Part shown: positions 8,063-17,629 of the stretch, one piece after another | How positions within the stretch are numbered: the first letter of the stretch is position 1 | Layout: each line of letters begins with the position of its first letter | Assembly: GCA_001898465.1 (NCBI GenBank) | Contig: MKTX01000007.1 | Span: 124,001-188,000 of the forward strand | DNA length: 64,000 bases | Direction: 5' to 3' | Source of the DNA: Sphingobacteriales bacterium 39-19 | GTDB taxonomy: Bacteria > Bacteroidota > Bacteroidia > Chitinophagales > Chitinophagaceae | Notes under the pieces: model-generated | Told to the model about the DNA's origin: nothing | Database searches by the model: none | What the model saw: the letters and a program-made list of their open reading frames with translations, nothing else | Program-made: the position numbers and the translations under genes

Positions 8063-10186
8063 ATGCTAAAAGAAGAATTAACCGTAACGGGAATGACCTG
8101 TAGCAATTGTGCATTAAGTGTGTCAAAATTCCTGGAAAAACAAGGCTTGCAAGAGGTAAAAGTAGACCCCATTAGTGGCGCTGTAAGTTTCTTACATTCC
8201 AATAGCTACGATAAAGAAATAATACAGCAGGGCATCAAAAAACTGGGTTACCAGGTGGTTGAAGAAGCCGGTGATCATGCTCATGCTCATGCCGGGGGAT
8301 CTGGTTTTTTAAATAGTAATAAAAAGAGGTTTTTCTTTTGTTTACCATTTACCGCAGTTTTAATGTTACACATGCTGCATAGCTGGCTGCCGGTGCATTG
8401 GTTAATGAACCCCTGGCTGCAACTTCTATTATGCCTGCCCGTTTTTGTAGTCGGAATTTGGCATTTTGGCCGTAGTGCAATCAGTAGTTTACGATCCGGT
8501 GTTCCCAATATGGATGTGCTGATAGCGCTGGGGGCCCTGGCCTCTTTTGTTTATAGTTTAACCGGGGCCGTGCTAAACCTTGGCGATGATTATTTGTTTT
8601 TTGAAACAACGGCTTCCATTATCACCCTCGTGTTTTTTGGTAATTTTTTAGAAGAGTCATCCATTAAGTCTACCCAGCGATCGGTAAATGCATTGGCAAA
8701 ATCACAAAAAGTGATGGCCAATATGATTGCCTTTGATGATGAACACAAAGAACAAATTTTTCCCATTGAAAATATTTATTTAAAAACAGGAGACCTGCTC
8801 TTAATAAAAAATGGAGAACAGGTACCCGCTGATTGTAAAATATTATGGGGAGATTGCCAGGTAAATGAAGCCATTATTACCGGAGAATCCATGCCCGTAT
8901 ACAAGCAAAAAAAAGACAGCTTAATTGGGGGTAGCTTATTGGTAGAAGGGTTAGTGAAAGCGCAGGTTACAGCAGCCGGAAAAGATACCGTTCTCAGCGG
9001 CATACTACAAATGGTAAGGCATGCACAGGCAGAAAAACCGCCTATGCAAAAAATGGCAGATAAAATCAGTGCTGTTTTTGTTCCGGTAGTAGTGGGGCTG
9101 GCATTCATCACCTTTTTTGTAAACTATAGTTTCTTTGATAAGACAGCAGGTACAGCGCTTATGCGTAGTATTGCGGTATTGGTAATTTCTTGCCCTTGTG
9201 CTATGGGTTTAGCTACGCCGGCGGCAATTGCGGTGGGGCTGGGCAGGGGAGCAAAAAAGGGAATTTTATATCGGAATGCATCGGCATTAGAATCATTTAA
9301 AAATATAAAGCAAGTAGTTTTTGATAAGACGGGTACCCTCACCACCGGCGATTTTCATATTTCGGGTATGCATAGCGAAGGAGATGAAAACGGGTTTAAG
9401 AAAATAATGTATTCACTGGAAAAATATTCAAACCACCCCATTGCCCAATCGATAGTAGATGCTTTTAAAGGAAACGGGGAGATCCGTTGGGCTAAAGTAG
9501 AAGAGATTAAAGGCCTGGGTGTACGAGCGCAAGACGCTGAAGGAAATATGTATGAAGCGGGTTCATATAAATTATTAGATGAAAAACCCGAAGTTCCACA
9601 TACCGTTTATTTGCTTAAAAATAAAAAAAACATCGGTTGGGTAAATGTAGAAGATAGTATTAGAGAGGAAGCCAGGCAGGTAATTGACTGGCTTCATGCA
9701 AAAAAAATAAATACCATTTTATTAAGTGGCGATCGGCTTGAAAAATGTAAACAAGTGGCTGCTGCGTTGGGCATTGACGAAGTAATAGCAGAACAAACAC
9801 CTGACCAGAAATTGGCTAAAATAGCCGAGCTTAATGCCATCATGCCTACGGCGATGGTAGGCGATGGCATAAATGATGCCCCTGCATTAGCAAAAGCCAC
9901 TTTAGGTATTTCCCTGAGTGGAGCTTCGCATATTGCCATGCAAAGTGCAGATGTGATTTTACTAAACAACGGGCTGAAAAGATTACCGGAAAGCCTGGGC
10001 TTGGGTAAACATACTTATATTACTATTAAAGAAAATTTATTTTGGGCATTTGCTTATAATATAGTTGCCATACCCATTGCTTCTGTTGGCTTATTAAGCC
10101 CTACTTTTTCAGCATTAGCCATGGGATTAAGCGATGTGGTACTGGGCTTAAACTCAGTAAGGTTATTTGTAAAAAAAGTAATTTAA
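8063..10186 (+). CDS. copA: Copper-translocating P1B-type ATPase
   Basis: The protein (707 residues) pumps Cu(I) across the inner membrane at the cost of ATP. In order: an N-terminal heavy-metal domain with GMTCSNC (10-16), a short His-rich stretch HAHAHAGG, membrane helices, the actuator motif ITGESMPV, the metal-site motif CPC (377-379), the phosphorylated Asp421 in DKTGTLT, an SNHPIA nucleotide-domain motif, GDGINDAPAL and two final helices. CPC plus CxxC favour copper over zinc or cadmium. No copper chaperone or CueR-type regulator adjoins it. It may also supply copper homeostasis needed by NosZ, but the genes are 40 kb apart, so that link is speculation. Confidence 0.92.
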   Translation: MLKEELTVTGMTCSNCALSVSKFLEKQGLQEVKVDPISGAVSFLHSNSYDKEIIQQGIKKLGYQVVEEAGDHAHAHAGGSGFLNSNKKRFFFCLPFTAVLMLHMLHSWLPVHWLMNPWLQLLLCLPVFVVGIWHFGRSAISSLRSGVPNMDVLIALGALASFVYSLTGAVLNLGDDYLFFETTASIITLVFFGNFLEESSIKSTQRSVNALAKSQKVMANMIAFDDEHKEQIFPIENIYLKTGDLLLIKNGEQVPADCKILWGDCQVNEAIITGESMPVYKQKKDSLIGGSLLVEGLVKAQVTAAGKDTVLSGILQMVRHAQAEKPPMQKMADKISAVFVPVVVGLAFITFFVNYSFFDKTAGTALMRSIAVLVISCPCAMGLATPAAIAVGLGRGAKKGILYRNASALESFKNIKQVVFDKTGTLTTGDFHISGMHSEGDENGFKKIMYSLEKYSNHPIAQSIVDAFKGNGEIRWAKVEEIKGLGVRAQDAEGNMYEAGSYKLLDEKPEVPHTVYLLKNKKNIGWVNVEDSIREEARQVIDWLHAKKINTILLSGDRLEKCKQVAAALGIDEVIAEQTPDQKLAKIAELNAIMPTAMVGDGINDAPALAKATLGISLSGASHIAMQSADVILLNNGLKRLPESLGLGKHTYITIKENLFWAFAYNIVAIPIASVGLLSPTFSALAMGLSDVVLGLNSVRLFVKKVI

Positions 10187-10336
10187 TATTCCTGTATTTT
10201 ATGCATATTGAGTAGTACATACATTGCGGGCTATGTGTTACCTTTATCCCTTAAACATAATAATTATACTGTTTGCTGTAAAATGGGTCTATCCCTGCTT
10301 ACTGCTTCAAGTACAATTGCTGGTTACCAAAATATC

Positions 10337-11713
10337 ATGTCTCAATCATCCGAAATATTTTTAGCAAAGAGTACAATTAAAGCAGCCGATTTAGAACACC
10401 GGCGAACCATTAATTTTAATATGGCCCGCTATAACAGTGCGGTACCCAAAGGAAAAGAACAATTTGCCAACCTGGAATTAGCCAGGCAGCGTGCCAAGAA
10501 TTTGAAATGGCGTGCTATTGAAACATTAGACAAACAATTAGAAGATTTTGAACTAAACTTTACCCGCCGGGGCGGAAAGGTTTTGTGGGCCGAAAATGGG
10601 GAACAGGCTACAGAAGCGATTTTGCAGATATGCAAAGAAAAAAATTGTAAAATGCTGGTGAAGAGTAAAAGTATGGTTACCGAAGAAATTCACCTGAATA
10701 AAGCATTGGAAAAAAATGGTATTGAAAGTGTAGAAACCGATTTGGGGGAATACATCCAGCAGTTGGACAATGAGCCCCCTTACCATATTGTAACACCCGC
10801 CATGCATAAAAGCAAAGAAGATGTTGCTCGTCTTTTTGCAAATAAACTCGGTACCGACCCCAAACTTACAGCACAGGAACTTACCGGGGTTGCACGCCAT
10901 ATCTTAAGGGAAAAATATGTACAGGCCGAAGTGGGTGTAACCGGGGCTAATTTTATCATTAGCGAAATAGGGGCAGTGGCCGTTACAGAAAATGAAGGCA
11001 ATGCAAGATTAAGTTGTGCCTTTCCTAAAACACATATTGTAGTAGTGGGGATTGAAAAAATGCTAACATCACTTACTGACCTGGCTTTATTCTGGCCCAT
11101 GCTCAGCACATTTGGTACCGGCCAGAAAATTACAGTATATAGCAGTATCCTCAGTGGCCCCAGGCAGCCGGGTGAAACAGATGGCCCGGAAGAAATGATT
11201 GTAATATTGCTGGATAATGGACGTACCAATATATTAAAAAGTCCAAAACAAAGGGAGAGCCTCTATTGTATTCGTTGCGGTGCTTGCCTGAATGCTTGCC
11301 CCGTGTATAAAAATATTGGGGGACACGCCTATGGAGTTACCTACAGCGGGCCTATCGGAAGTGTGATTACTCCGCATTTACAAGGCCTGCAAGAGTATAA
11401 ACATTTAAGTTATGCCTCTTCCTTATGCGGTAATTGTACCGAAGTATGCCCCGTACACATTAATATCCACGAACTTTTATTAGAAAACAGGAAAGAATCA
11501 GTATCCGCAGGAATGGCTCCTGTATCAGAAAAAATGGCCTGGAAAATGTGGCGTTTGGCAAGCCTGAACAGGCGCCTGATGAATATGGGAAATGGCAATA
11601 TGAAATCAAAAGTGGTGAATGGTTTATTTAAACAATGGAGCCGCCACCGGGCAGATTTATCCTTTAGCCCAAAGACCTTTAATGAAATGTGGAAAGACCA
11701 ATACAAGAAATAA
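10337..11713 (+). CDS. lutB: LutB-like iron-sulfur protein of L-lactate utilization
   Basis: LutB is the ferredoxin-like subunit of the LutABC L-lactate oxidation complex. From ATG 10337 the protein has 458 residues: an LUD domain (about 50-290), then two [4Fe-4S] motifs, CIRCGACLNACP and CGNCTEVCP, and a LutB-type C-terminal tail. An upstream TTG at 10208 would add 43 residues with no family support; MSQSSEIFLAKSTIKAADLEHR is the natural start. No lutA or lutC is adjacent, so partners must be elsewhere or absent. Family assignment is firm; lactate as substrate is inferred from the family. Confidence 0.85.
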   Translation: MSQSSEIFLAKSTIKAADLEHRRTINFNMARYNSAVPKGKEQFANLELARQRAKNLKWRAIETLDKQLEDFELNFTRRGGKVLWAENGEQATEAILQICKEKNCKMLVKSKSMVTEEIHLNKALEKNGIESVETDLGEYIQQLDNEPPYHIVTPAMHKSKEDVARLFANKLGTDPKLTAQELTGVARHILREKYVQAEVGVTGANFIISEIGAVAVTENEGNARLSCAFPKTHIVVVGIEKMLTSLTDLALFWPMLSTFGTGQKITVYSSILSGPRQPGETDGPEEMIVILLDNGRTNILKSPKQRESLYCIRCGACLNACPVYKNIGGHAYGVTYSGPIGSVITPHLQGLQEYKHLSYASSLCGNCTEVCPVHINIHELLLENRKESVSAGMAPVSEKMAWKMWRLASLNRRLMNMGNGNMKSKVVNGLFKQWSRHRADLSFSPKTFNEMWKDQYKK

Positions 11714-11758
11714 ATAAGAGGTTCTAATCATAATTTTATTTACGGATCCCCTTTATTC

Positions 11759-13042
11759 ATGAGCATACTATTATTTTGTGAACGTTCATCCACCAGGCTT
11801 CAGTATATCTGCAAATTTATTTTTGGGGAACAATTATCCAATAATTGCAGTATAACCATCGATGCTGAGAATTTTGAAAAACATGACGGCCCCAAAATTA
11901 ATTATAGTACCCGTTCATTTGCTGACAACAGCCTTCAAATAATTCCCCAGGGTTTATTATTGGAAACGGGTATCCGGGCACAACAAATAGATTGTGAAGA
12001 AGGAACTGGAAATAAATATTTTTTTAAAACGGGGGGGCACTATCCCTATGATATTTTAAGCGGTTGTTTTTATTTAATAAGCCGGTATGAAGAATACCTT
12101 CCTTATACAGAAGATGATTATGGGCGCTATGCACATACCAATTCAATAGCTTTTAAAAAAGATTTTTTAAAAATCCCGCTTGTAAATTTTTGGATACAGG
12201 ATTTTGTAAAAATATTACAATATCATTATCCCGTTTTAAAATTTACCACTCCTGCTTTTGCTTTTCATCCTACTTACGATATTGATATTGCGTACGCTTA
12301 TTTATATAAGGGGCTCATTAGGAACCTGGGAGGGTTTTTGTTATCTCCATCTTTAGGCCGGCTAAAAGTTCTATCGGGGTTTAAAGGAGACCCGTATGAT
12401 GTATATGATTACCTGGATGACTTGCATGAAAAGCATGGATTAAAACCCCGTTATTTTTACCTGGTAGCCGAATCCAATGGGTTGTACGATAAAAATATTC
12501 CTCCCGCAAACCCGGCTATGCAGCACTTACTTAAAAAGCAATCTGAAAAATATGAAATTGGTTTGCATCCATCCTGGGCCAGTTACCATAAAGAAGAAAT
12601 AGTTCAGGCCGAAAAAGAAGTGCTGTCCAAATTAATCAATAAAAGGGTTGTATTTTCCAGGCAGCATTATATCCGGTTTTCACTTCCAAAAAGTTTTGAA
12701 ATTTTAGAATCTGCCGGCATTACCGATGATTACAGCATGGGCTATGGCAGCATTAATGGATTCAGGGCATCGGTAGCCAGCCCCTATCCCTGGTATAATT
12801 TAGAAAAAGAAAAAATCAGCAAACTTCGTATTCATCCTTTTTGCTTTATGGATGCCAATAGTTTTTTTGAACAGCATTATACTGCCGGGGAGGCATTGCA
12901 AGAATTAATTTATTATAAGGATCAATGTAAAAAAGCCAATGCCAGGCTTACTACTATATTTCACAATAATATTTTAGGTTACGATAGCCGTTTTGAGGGA
13001 TGGCGAACGATGTACTCCCGGTTTATATCTCAGCTTCTGTAA
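11759..13042 (+). CDS. Polysaccharide deacetylase-like protein
   Basis: The 427-residue protein has a variable N-terminal domain (about 1-130, with YPYDILSGCFYLISRYEEY, resembling the DUF7033 domain) and a C-terminal NodB-like region with HPTYDIDIAYAY (about 174-185), EIGLHPSW and RQHYIRFSLPKSFEILESAGITDDYSMGY. In NodB-fold enzymes the first motif supplies Asp and later motifs supply metal His; HPTYDID and GLHPSW fit a divergent version. There is no signal peptide. The family is common in Bacteroidota surface-polysaccharide loci, but here it stands alone. Its 3-prime end overlaps the convergent EamA gene by 20 bases. Confidence 0.75.
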   Translation: MSILLFCERSSTRLQYICKFIFGEQLSNNCSITIDAENFEKHDGPKINYSTRSFADNSLQIIPQGLLLETGIRAQQIDCEEGTGNKYFFKTGGHYPYDILSGCFYLISRYEEYLPYTEDDYGRYAHTNSIAFKKDFLKIPLVNFWIQDFVKILQYHYPVLKFTTPAFAFHPTYDIDIAYAYLYKGLIRNLGGFLLSPSLGRLKVLSGFKGDPYDVYDYLDDLHEKHGLKPRYFYLVAESNGLYDKNIPPANPAMQHLLKKQSEKYEIGLHPSWASYHKEEIVQAEKEVLSKLINKRVVFSRQHYIRFSLPKSFEILESAGITDDYSMGYGSINGFRASVASPYPWYNLEKEKISKLRIHPFCFMDANSFFEQHYTAGEALQELIYYKDQCKKANARLTTIFHNNILGYDSRFEGWRTMYSRFISQLL

Positions 13043-13961
13043 TAATTTTTGCTGCATTTCTTCGCACACTATAATTTACCAGGAACACGCCGGTAAGGGT
13101 TATGATGGCGCCCCAAATGATAATTACAGTTATTTTTTCACTCAGCAACAGGGCTCCAACCATCATGGCTACCAGCGGATTTATATAAGCATACAGGGAT
13201 GCAATAGGCGCCGGCAATTTCCGGATCGTATAAATAAAGGCGATAAAGGCCAGTATAGAACCCAATAAAACCAGGTAAAAGATAAGCCCATAACTATACC
13301 ATGAAATTTTAGATAACGGCATGAGCGGTTGATTGAACCAGGCTAATGCATATAATATAAATGAACTGATAAACATTTGCCAACCGGTACCGTAATACGG
13401 ATTTATATTTCTTTTATTCTTTATCAAAAAAACCGTACCCAGGCTCCAGGAAATCATAGCCAGTAAAGAAACCAGGATTCCAAAAAAATAATTTTCACCC
13501 TTTGTTTGAAAAGCATTTTCATAAAAGACCAATGCAACCCCGCTTATCCCTAAGATCAATCCCGTAAGGGTAAGGGGTGTGATATTTCTTTTCCCATAAA
13601 ATAGCGCTTCAATAATCACAACACTTAAAGGATACAGGGTTCCTATTAATGCAGCCATACCGGCAGGAATATATTTTACACCCCAGGTGCTAAATCCATT
13701 TGCAAAAACAAACATCAGTAACGCCATTACAGTAAGCCATCTAAATTCTGTTATACTGGGCCACTTCATTTTTTTAAAAAATAAAAAATAAGATATGAAA
13801 ATACTGCCGGCAATAAACTGGCGGATGGCAGACATTTGTAATGCCGGAACCTCGGCAACTGTCATTTTACTGGCTACCCAGGTAGTTCCCCAAATGGTGC
13901 TGGTAGCAAATAATGCCAGGTAAGCTTTAGCCTTTATATTATTTTTTATTTTTTGTATCAA
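13023..13961 (-). CDS. EamA/DMT-family permease
   Basis: The 312-residue protein has ten predicted membrane segments arranged as two EamA repeats; the first includes LFATSTIWGTTWVASKM and the second MISWSLGTVFLIKN. Members export amino acids, nucleobases or other metabolites; the substrate cannot be read. It starts four bases after purH ends and is probably the last gene of the fkbM-nuclease-comEC-purH-eamA run. The stop lies inside the 3-prime end of the convergent deacetylase-like gene. Confidence 0.87.
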   Translation of the reverse strand: MIQKIKNNIKAKAYLALFATSTIWGTTWVASKMTVAEVPALQMSAIRQFIAGSIFISYFLFFKKMKWPSITEFRWLTVMALLMFVFANGFSTWGVKYIPAGMAALIGTLYPLSVVIIEALFYGKRNITPLTLTGLILGISGVALVFYENAFQTKGENYFFGILVSLLAMISWSLGTVFLIKNKRNINPYYGTGWQMFISSFILYALAWFNQPLMPLSKISWYSYGLIFYLVLLGSILAFIAFIYTIRKLPAPIASLYAYINPLVAMMVGALLLSEKITVIIIWGAIITLTGVFLVNYSVRRNAAKIITEAEI

Positions 13962-13965
13962 GTAA

Positions 13966-15477
13966 TTAATGTTTAAAATGCCTCATAGAGGTGAGTACCA
14001 TGGCCAGGTTATGTTGTTTGCAATAATCAATAGAATCTTTATCCCTGATAGAACCTCCCGGTTGAATAAATGCAGTTATCCCTGCCTGGTGCGCTATGGT
14101 AACGCAATCATCAAACGGAAAGAAGGCATCACTGGCAAGCACGGCTCCTTGCAGGCTGGCGCCAAACTGGTTGGCTTTCCCTATGGCTTGTTTTAAAGCA
14201 TCTATGCGGCTCGTTTGACCACATCCCTTGCCTAAAAGCTGATTGTTTTTTACGAGGGCAATGGCATTACTCTTTAGATGTTTGCAAATGATGTTACAGA
14301 AAGCCAGGTCACTCTTTTCAACCTCAGTACTTTCTCTGCCTCCTGATTCCTTCCATTGTTCGTAATTTCCTTCATCAGCCTGTTGTAATAAAACGCCTCC
14401 CAGCAACGATTTATATTGTTCCTGTTGCATGGGATATTCTTTTACCTGTAATACGATACGGTTCTTTTTTTTACAAAGTAATTCCAGTGCTTTTGCAGCA
14501 TAAGCCGGGGCCATTAGCACTTCAAAGAAAAGTTCATGAATGCCTGCTGCAGTTTCTTCATCAATGGGTTTATTGCACACCAGCACGCCTCCAAAAGCAC
14601 TTTCAGGATCACCTGCAAGGGCTGCATCCCAGGCCTCTTTTACAGTTTTGCGTTTTGCAATACCACATACATTGGTATGTTTTATTATGGCAAAAACAGC
14701 TTCCTCATCCGTTTTAAATTCTTTTATGAGTTGTAATGCAGAATCTGCATCTACCAGGTTATTATAAGAAAGATCTTTGCCATTTAGTTGTACAAAGAGA
14801 TCATCCAGGTTGCCCATGAAAGATGCCTGCTGCTGCGGGTTTTCTCCATATCTTAAAATTTTATTTTCACTTCCAAAAGGGCTTTTGATTTCAGTTTTAT
14901 GAAAATAAGCAGATATGGCTGTATCATATTCCGTGCAAATATCAAAAGCTTTAATGGCAAATTCACGCCTTTGCTCATAACTGGTTTTTCCCTGCTGGGT
15001 TTTCAATATGCCTAATAAATGAGGGTAATCTTTTTTATCTGCCACTACCAGGATATCCTTGTGATTTTTTGCTGCAGCCCGTAACATGGAAGGGCCACCA
15101 ATATCAATTTTTTCGATAATTAAACTTTCATCATTCGTTTGTTTTACCGTTTCAGAAAATGGATACAGGTCTACAATCACCAGGTCTATCCGGGGGATCT
15201 CGTATTTATCCATCTCTTCCAGGTGCTGGTTATCGTCACGTTTTCCTAAAATACCGCCAAATACCGATGGATGAAGTGTTTTCACCCTCCCTCCTAAAAT
15301 TGCAGGGTATTGAGTAAGTGTTTCTACAGCCTGGCAGGTAAACCCGTTTTTTTTAATAAAATCCAGGGTGCCGCCTGTGCTGTATATAGTAATGCCCAGG
15401 TGGTTAAGTTCTTGTAAAATGGGTACCAGCCCGTTTTTATAAAAAACAGAGATGAGTGCTGATTCTATTTTTTGCAT
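13966..15477 (-). CDS. purH: Bifunctional AICAR formyltransferase / IMP cyclohydrolase
   Basis: PurH performs the last two steps of IMP synthesis. The 503-residue protein has an N-terminal MGS-like cyclohydrolase domain (SVFYKNGLVPILQEL, STGGTLDFI, GGRVKTLHP) and a C-terminal transformylase domain (LRYGENPQQQASF, IKHTNVCG, DAFFPFDDCV, QPGGSIRDKD). The essential motifs are present. It begins 14 bases after the comEC stop, so purine synthesis is embedded in a run of unrelated envelope and DNA-uptake genes, not in a pur operon. Confidence 0.96.
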   Translation of the reverse strand: MQKIESALISVFYKNGLVPILQELNHLGITIYSTGGTLDFIKKNGFTCQAVETLTQYPAILGGRVKTLHPSVFGGILGKRDDNQHLEEMDKYEIPRIDLVIVDLYPFSETVKQTNDESLIIEKIDIGGPSMLRAAAKNHKDILVVADKKDYPHLLGILKTQQGKTSYEQRREFAIKAFDICTEYDTAISAYFHKTEIKSPFGSENKILRYGENPQQQASFMGNLDDLFVQLNGKDLSYNNLVDADSALQLIKEFKTDEEAVFAIIKHTNVCGIAKRKTVKEAWDAALAGDPESAFGGVLVCNKPIDEETAAGIHELFFEVLMAPAYAAKALELLCKKKNRIVLQVKEYPMQQEQYKSLLGGVLLQQADEGNYEQWKESGGRESTEVEKSDLAFCNIICKHLKSNAIALVKNNQLLGKGCGQTSRIDALKQAIGKANQFGASLQGAVLASDAFFPFDDCVTIAHQAGITAFIQPGGSIRDKDSIDYCKQHNLAMVLTSMRHFKH

Positions 15478-15491
15478 AAAGCGCTTACATG

Positions 15492-17588
15492 TTAGAGGTC
15501 TTGTACAAAAGCTCCCTGTTCAGGAACTGAATGGCAGCGCAAATTTAAACTTTCACATAGTGTTTTCCATTGTTCAATTTTCCACATACTATTAGAAGCG
15601 TCAAAAACTACGATAGTGGGGCGGTAGAGCAGGTTTAGATGTTTAATATCCACTTTTGCATTTTTAGAAATGATCAGGATATCTGCTTTAGTTGTATTCA
15701 CCGATAAAGCTGAATCTATTGGGGTATTTATAATAAAAATTGATTTTTCTTTAAATTTCAGGATATGGGGCGCTAAAGTTTGCAAATGTGTAAGCTTTTC
15801 AGCAGGTTTAACCTGCAGTGATACCCGGGCAGGTTTTAAATAAAAATTGCGGGGTAGTGCATCCTGCAGCAGTATGCTATCTCCTATAAAATAATAATTG
15901 TTATTTTCTATAATATCTACAGCTGCATATTTTGAGGCATTGTAAACAATAATTTTTTGCTGATGTAATAAGGTATAATGTGCCATACTTTGCACCATTA
16001 CAAAACCTGCAAATGCAGTTAGCCCCAGGTATAACCATTTTTTATTCTTATATAAAAGCCAGGCACAGCAGCCTAATATAAAGCTATATAGTAACCAAGT
16101 GGTAAATACGTTGGCATAAACCTGGTCCAGTAACGAATAGGGCAGATCATTAAATGTTTGAATTACTTTATTCATTACATCAATAAGCCAACTTATCACA
16201 ACGCCTAAAAGTTTAGCCAGCCCCGCCCACCAGGAGAAAGCGAGCAAGGCAATTTCTCCAAAGAGAATAAGGGTAGAAAGGGGTACGGCAAAGAGGTTTG
16301 TAAATAAAAAAGTATTTGGAAACTGGTGAAAATAATATAAGCATACCGGGAAAGCAAAAACCTGGGCGGCTAATGTTACACTCATCAGGCTCCATATTTG
16401 CCGGAATGGCCAAAATGAAATGTAAAATAACCGGTAGATTGGTTGTTGCAGCCAAACGATTCCAAATACAGCCAGGTAACTTAATTGAAACCCTACATCC
16501 CATAAATAATAGGGGTTATAGCTGAGCATTAAAAATGCAGAGGCTGACAAAGAATTATAAGTAGAAGCTTGTTTAAAAAATGTTTTACCGGTTAAAATAC
16601 AAGTAAACATTACGGCACTCCGTATTACCGAAGCAGAAGCGCCGGTAACAAATGAAAAAAGCCAGAGAAAGGAAAGGATGATTACCAGGTTGAATATCTT
16701 TTGTCGTTTTACCCACGGAACTCTTGTAAAGATCCAGAATAAAACGGCATATATTAAACCCAGGTGTAAACCCGAGATGGCAATAATATGAACGACACCG
16801 GTATTGCTGTATGCCTGCACCAGGTCTTTATCCAGGTCTTCTTTGTAGCCAATTAATAAGGCTTCAGCAATGCCTTCTACGTTTTTATTGCCGCTGATAT
16901 AAGTTTTAAGTGTATTCAGTACGGCCATCCGGGATTGATAAATAAAGGCATAAAACCGGTTTTTATCTTCCCCTTCCAGTACTTTATAATCTCCTGCCCG
17001 TAGGTAAGCCGTATGGTATAAACCCTGGAAGGCTGCATAGCGTTCATAATTAAATGCCCCCGGGTTTCCTGAATTTTTAATTGCCTGGATACTTGCATTT
17101 ACCCAAAGGCGATTGCCATATGCTAATGAAGGATAGGCTGTTTTTGCAAAATATAAAATGATTCTGCCATTTACGGGAATGGTACTATCTCCATCTTGAA
17201 CGAATAATACTTTGGCTTCTGCTTTATACGAATTTGGTTTCTCCAGGGGCGGTTCATCTACCCGGATGATCAATTGGCTGTTATTACGGATGTAATTCCC
17301 GTACCAACCGGGCTTGTCTCTGGCACTTTGCAAAAGCGTAAGTAACATCGCTACACCTGTAATCATCAAGTTCAGCAGGAGGCCCTGGTATTTTCTAAAA
17401 ATATATTTTATATGAAAGGGTAAAAAGGGGATGCTTACAAAGGCAATAGTAAAACTAAAAATAGAAATTATTAAGAAGGATAACTGGAAGCGCAAATACC
17501 ATTGCAGCATGATGCCGGCTACAAAGGGTAAAAGCAGCCTAACAAAGGGCGAGGCCTTCCATTCGGGTACATGAACAGGGGCTTTCAT
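15492..17588 (-). CDS. comEC: ComEC/Rec2-type DNA-uptake channel protein
   Basis: The 698-residue multi-pass protein begins with two helices and a DUF4131-like soluble domain (PGWYGNYIRNN, NPGAFNYERYAAFQGLYHTAYL), followed by the Competence domain with AEALLIGYKEDLDKDLVQAYSNTGVVHIIAISGLHLGLIYAVLF (read in short pieces) and about eight helices. ComEC forms the inner-membrane channel for single-stranded DNA in natural transformation. The C-terminal 150 residues lack the HxHxDH metallo-beta-lactamase motif that many ComEC proteins carry. No other competence gene is nearby. Confidence 0.88.
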   Translation of the reverse strand: MKAPVHVPEWKASPFVRLLLPFVAGIMLQWYLRFQLSFLIISIFSFTIAFVSIPFLPFHIKYIFRKYQGLLLNLMITGVAMLLTLLQSARDKPGWYGNYIRNNSQLIIRVDEPPLEKPNSYKAEAKVLFVQDGDSTIPVNGRIILYFAKTAYPSLAYGNRLWVNASIQAIKNSGNPGAFNYERYAAFQGLYHTAYLRAGDYKVLEGEDKNRFYAFIYQSRMAVLNTLKTYISGNKNVEGIAEALLIGYKEDLDKDLVQAYSNTGVVHIIAISGLHLGLIYAVLFWIFTRVPWVKRQKIFNLVIILSFLWLFSFVTGASASVIRSAVMFTCILTGKTFFKQASTYNSLSASAFLMLSYNPYYLWDVGFQLSYLAVFGIVWLQQPIYRLFYISFWPFRQIWSLMSVTLAAQVFAFPVCLYYFHQFPNTFLFTNLFAVPLSTLILFGEIALLAFSWWAGLAKLLGVVISWLIDVMNKVIQTFNDLPYSLLDQVYANVFTTWLLYSFILGCCAWLLYKNKKWLYLGLTAFAGFVMVQSMAHYTLLHQQKIIVYNASKYAAVDIIENNNYYFIGDSILLQDALPRNFYLKPARVSLQVKPAEKLTHLQTLAPHILKFKEKSIFIINTPIDSALSVNTTKADILIISKNAKVDIKHLNLLYRPTIVVFDASNSMWKIEQWKTLCESLNLRCHSVPEQGAFVQDL

Positions 17589-17629
17589 GTACTAAATATA
17601 AATTATTTTTTAGAGATATTGGCTGGCTC

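Noticed and set aside
10208..10336. TTG-initiated extension of lutB
   Set aside because: The 43 extra residues are unrelated to the family; ATG 10337 fits LutB alignments.
13023..13042. Overlap of convergent EamA and deacetylase-like genes as a sign of frameshift
   Set aside because: Both proteins end at normal positions for their families; a short 3-prime overlap is ordinary in dense genomes.
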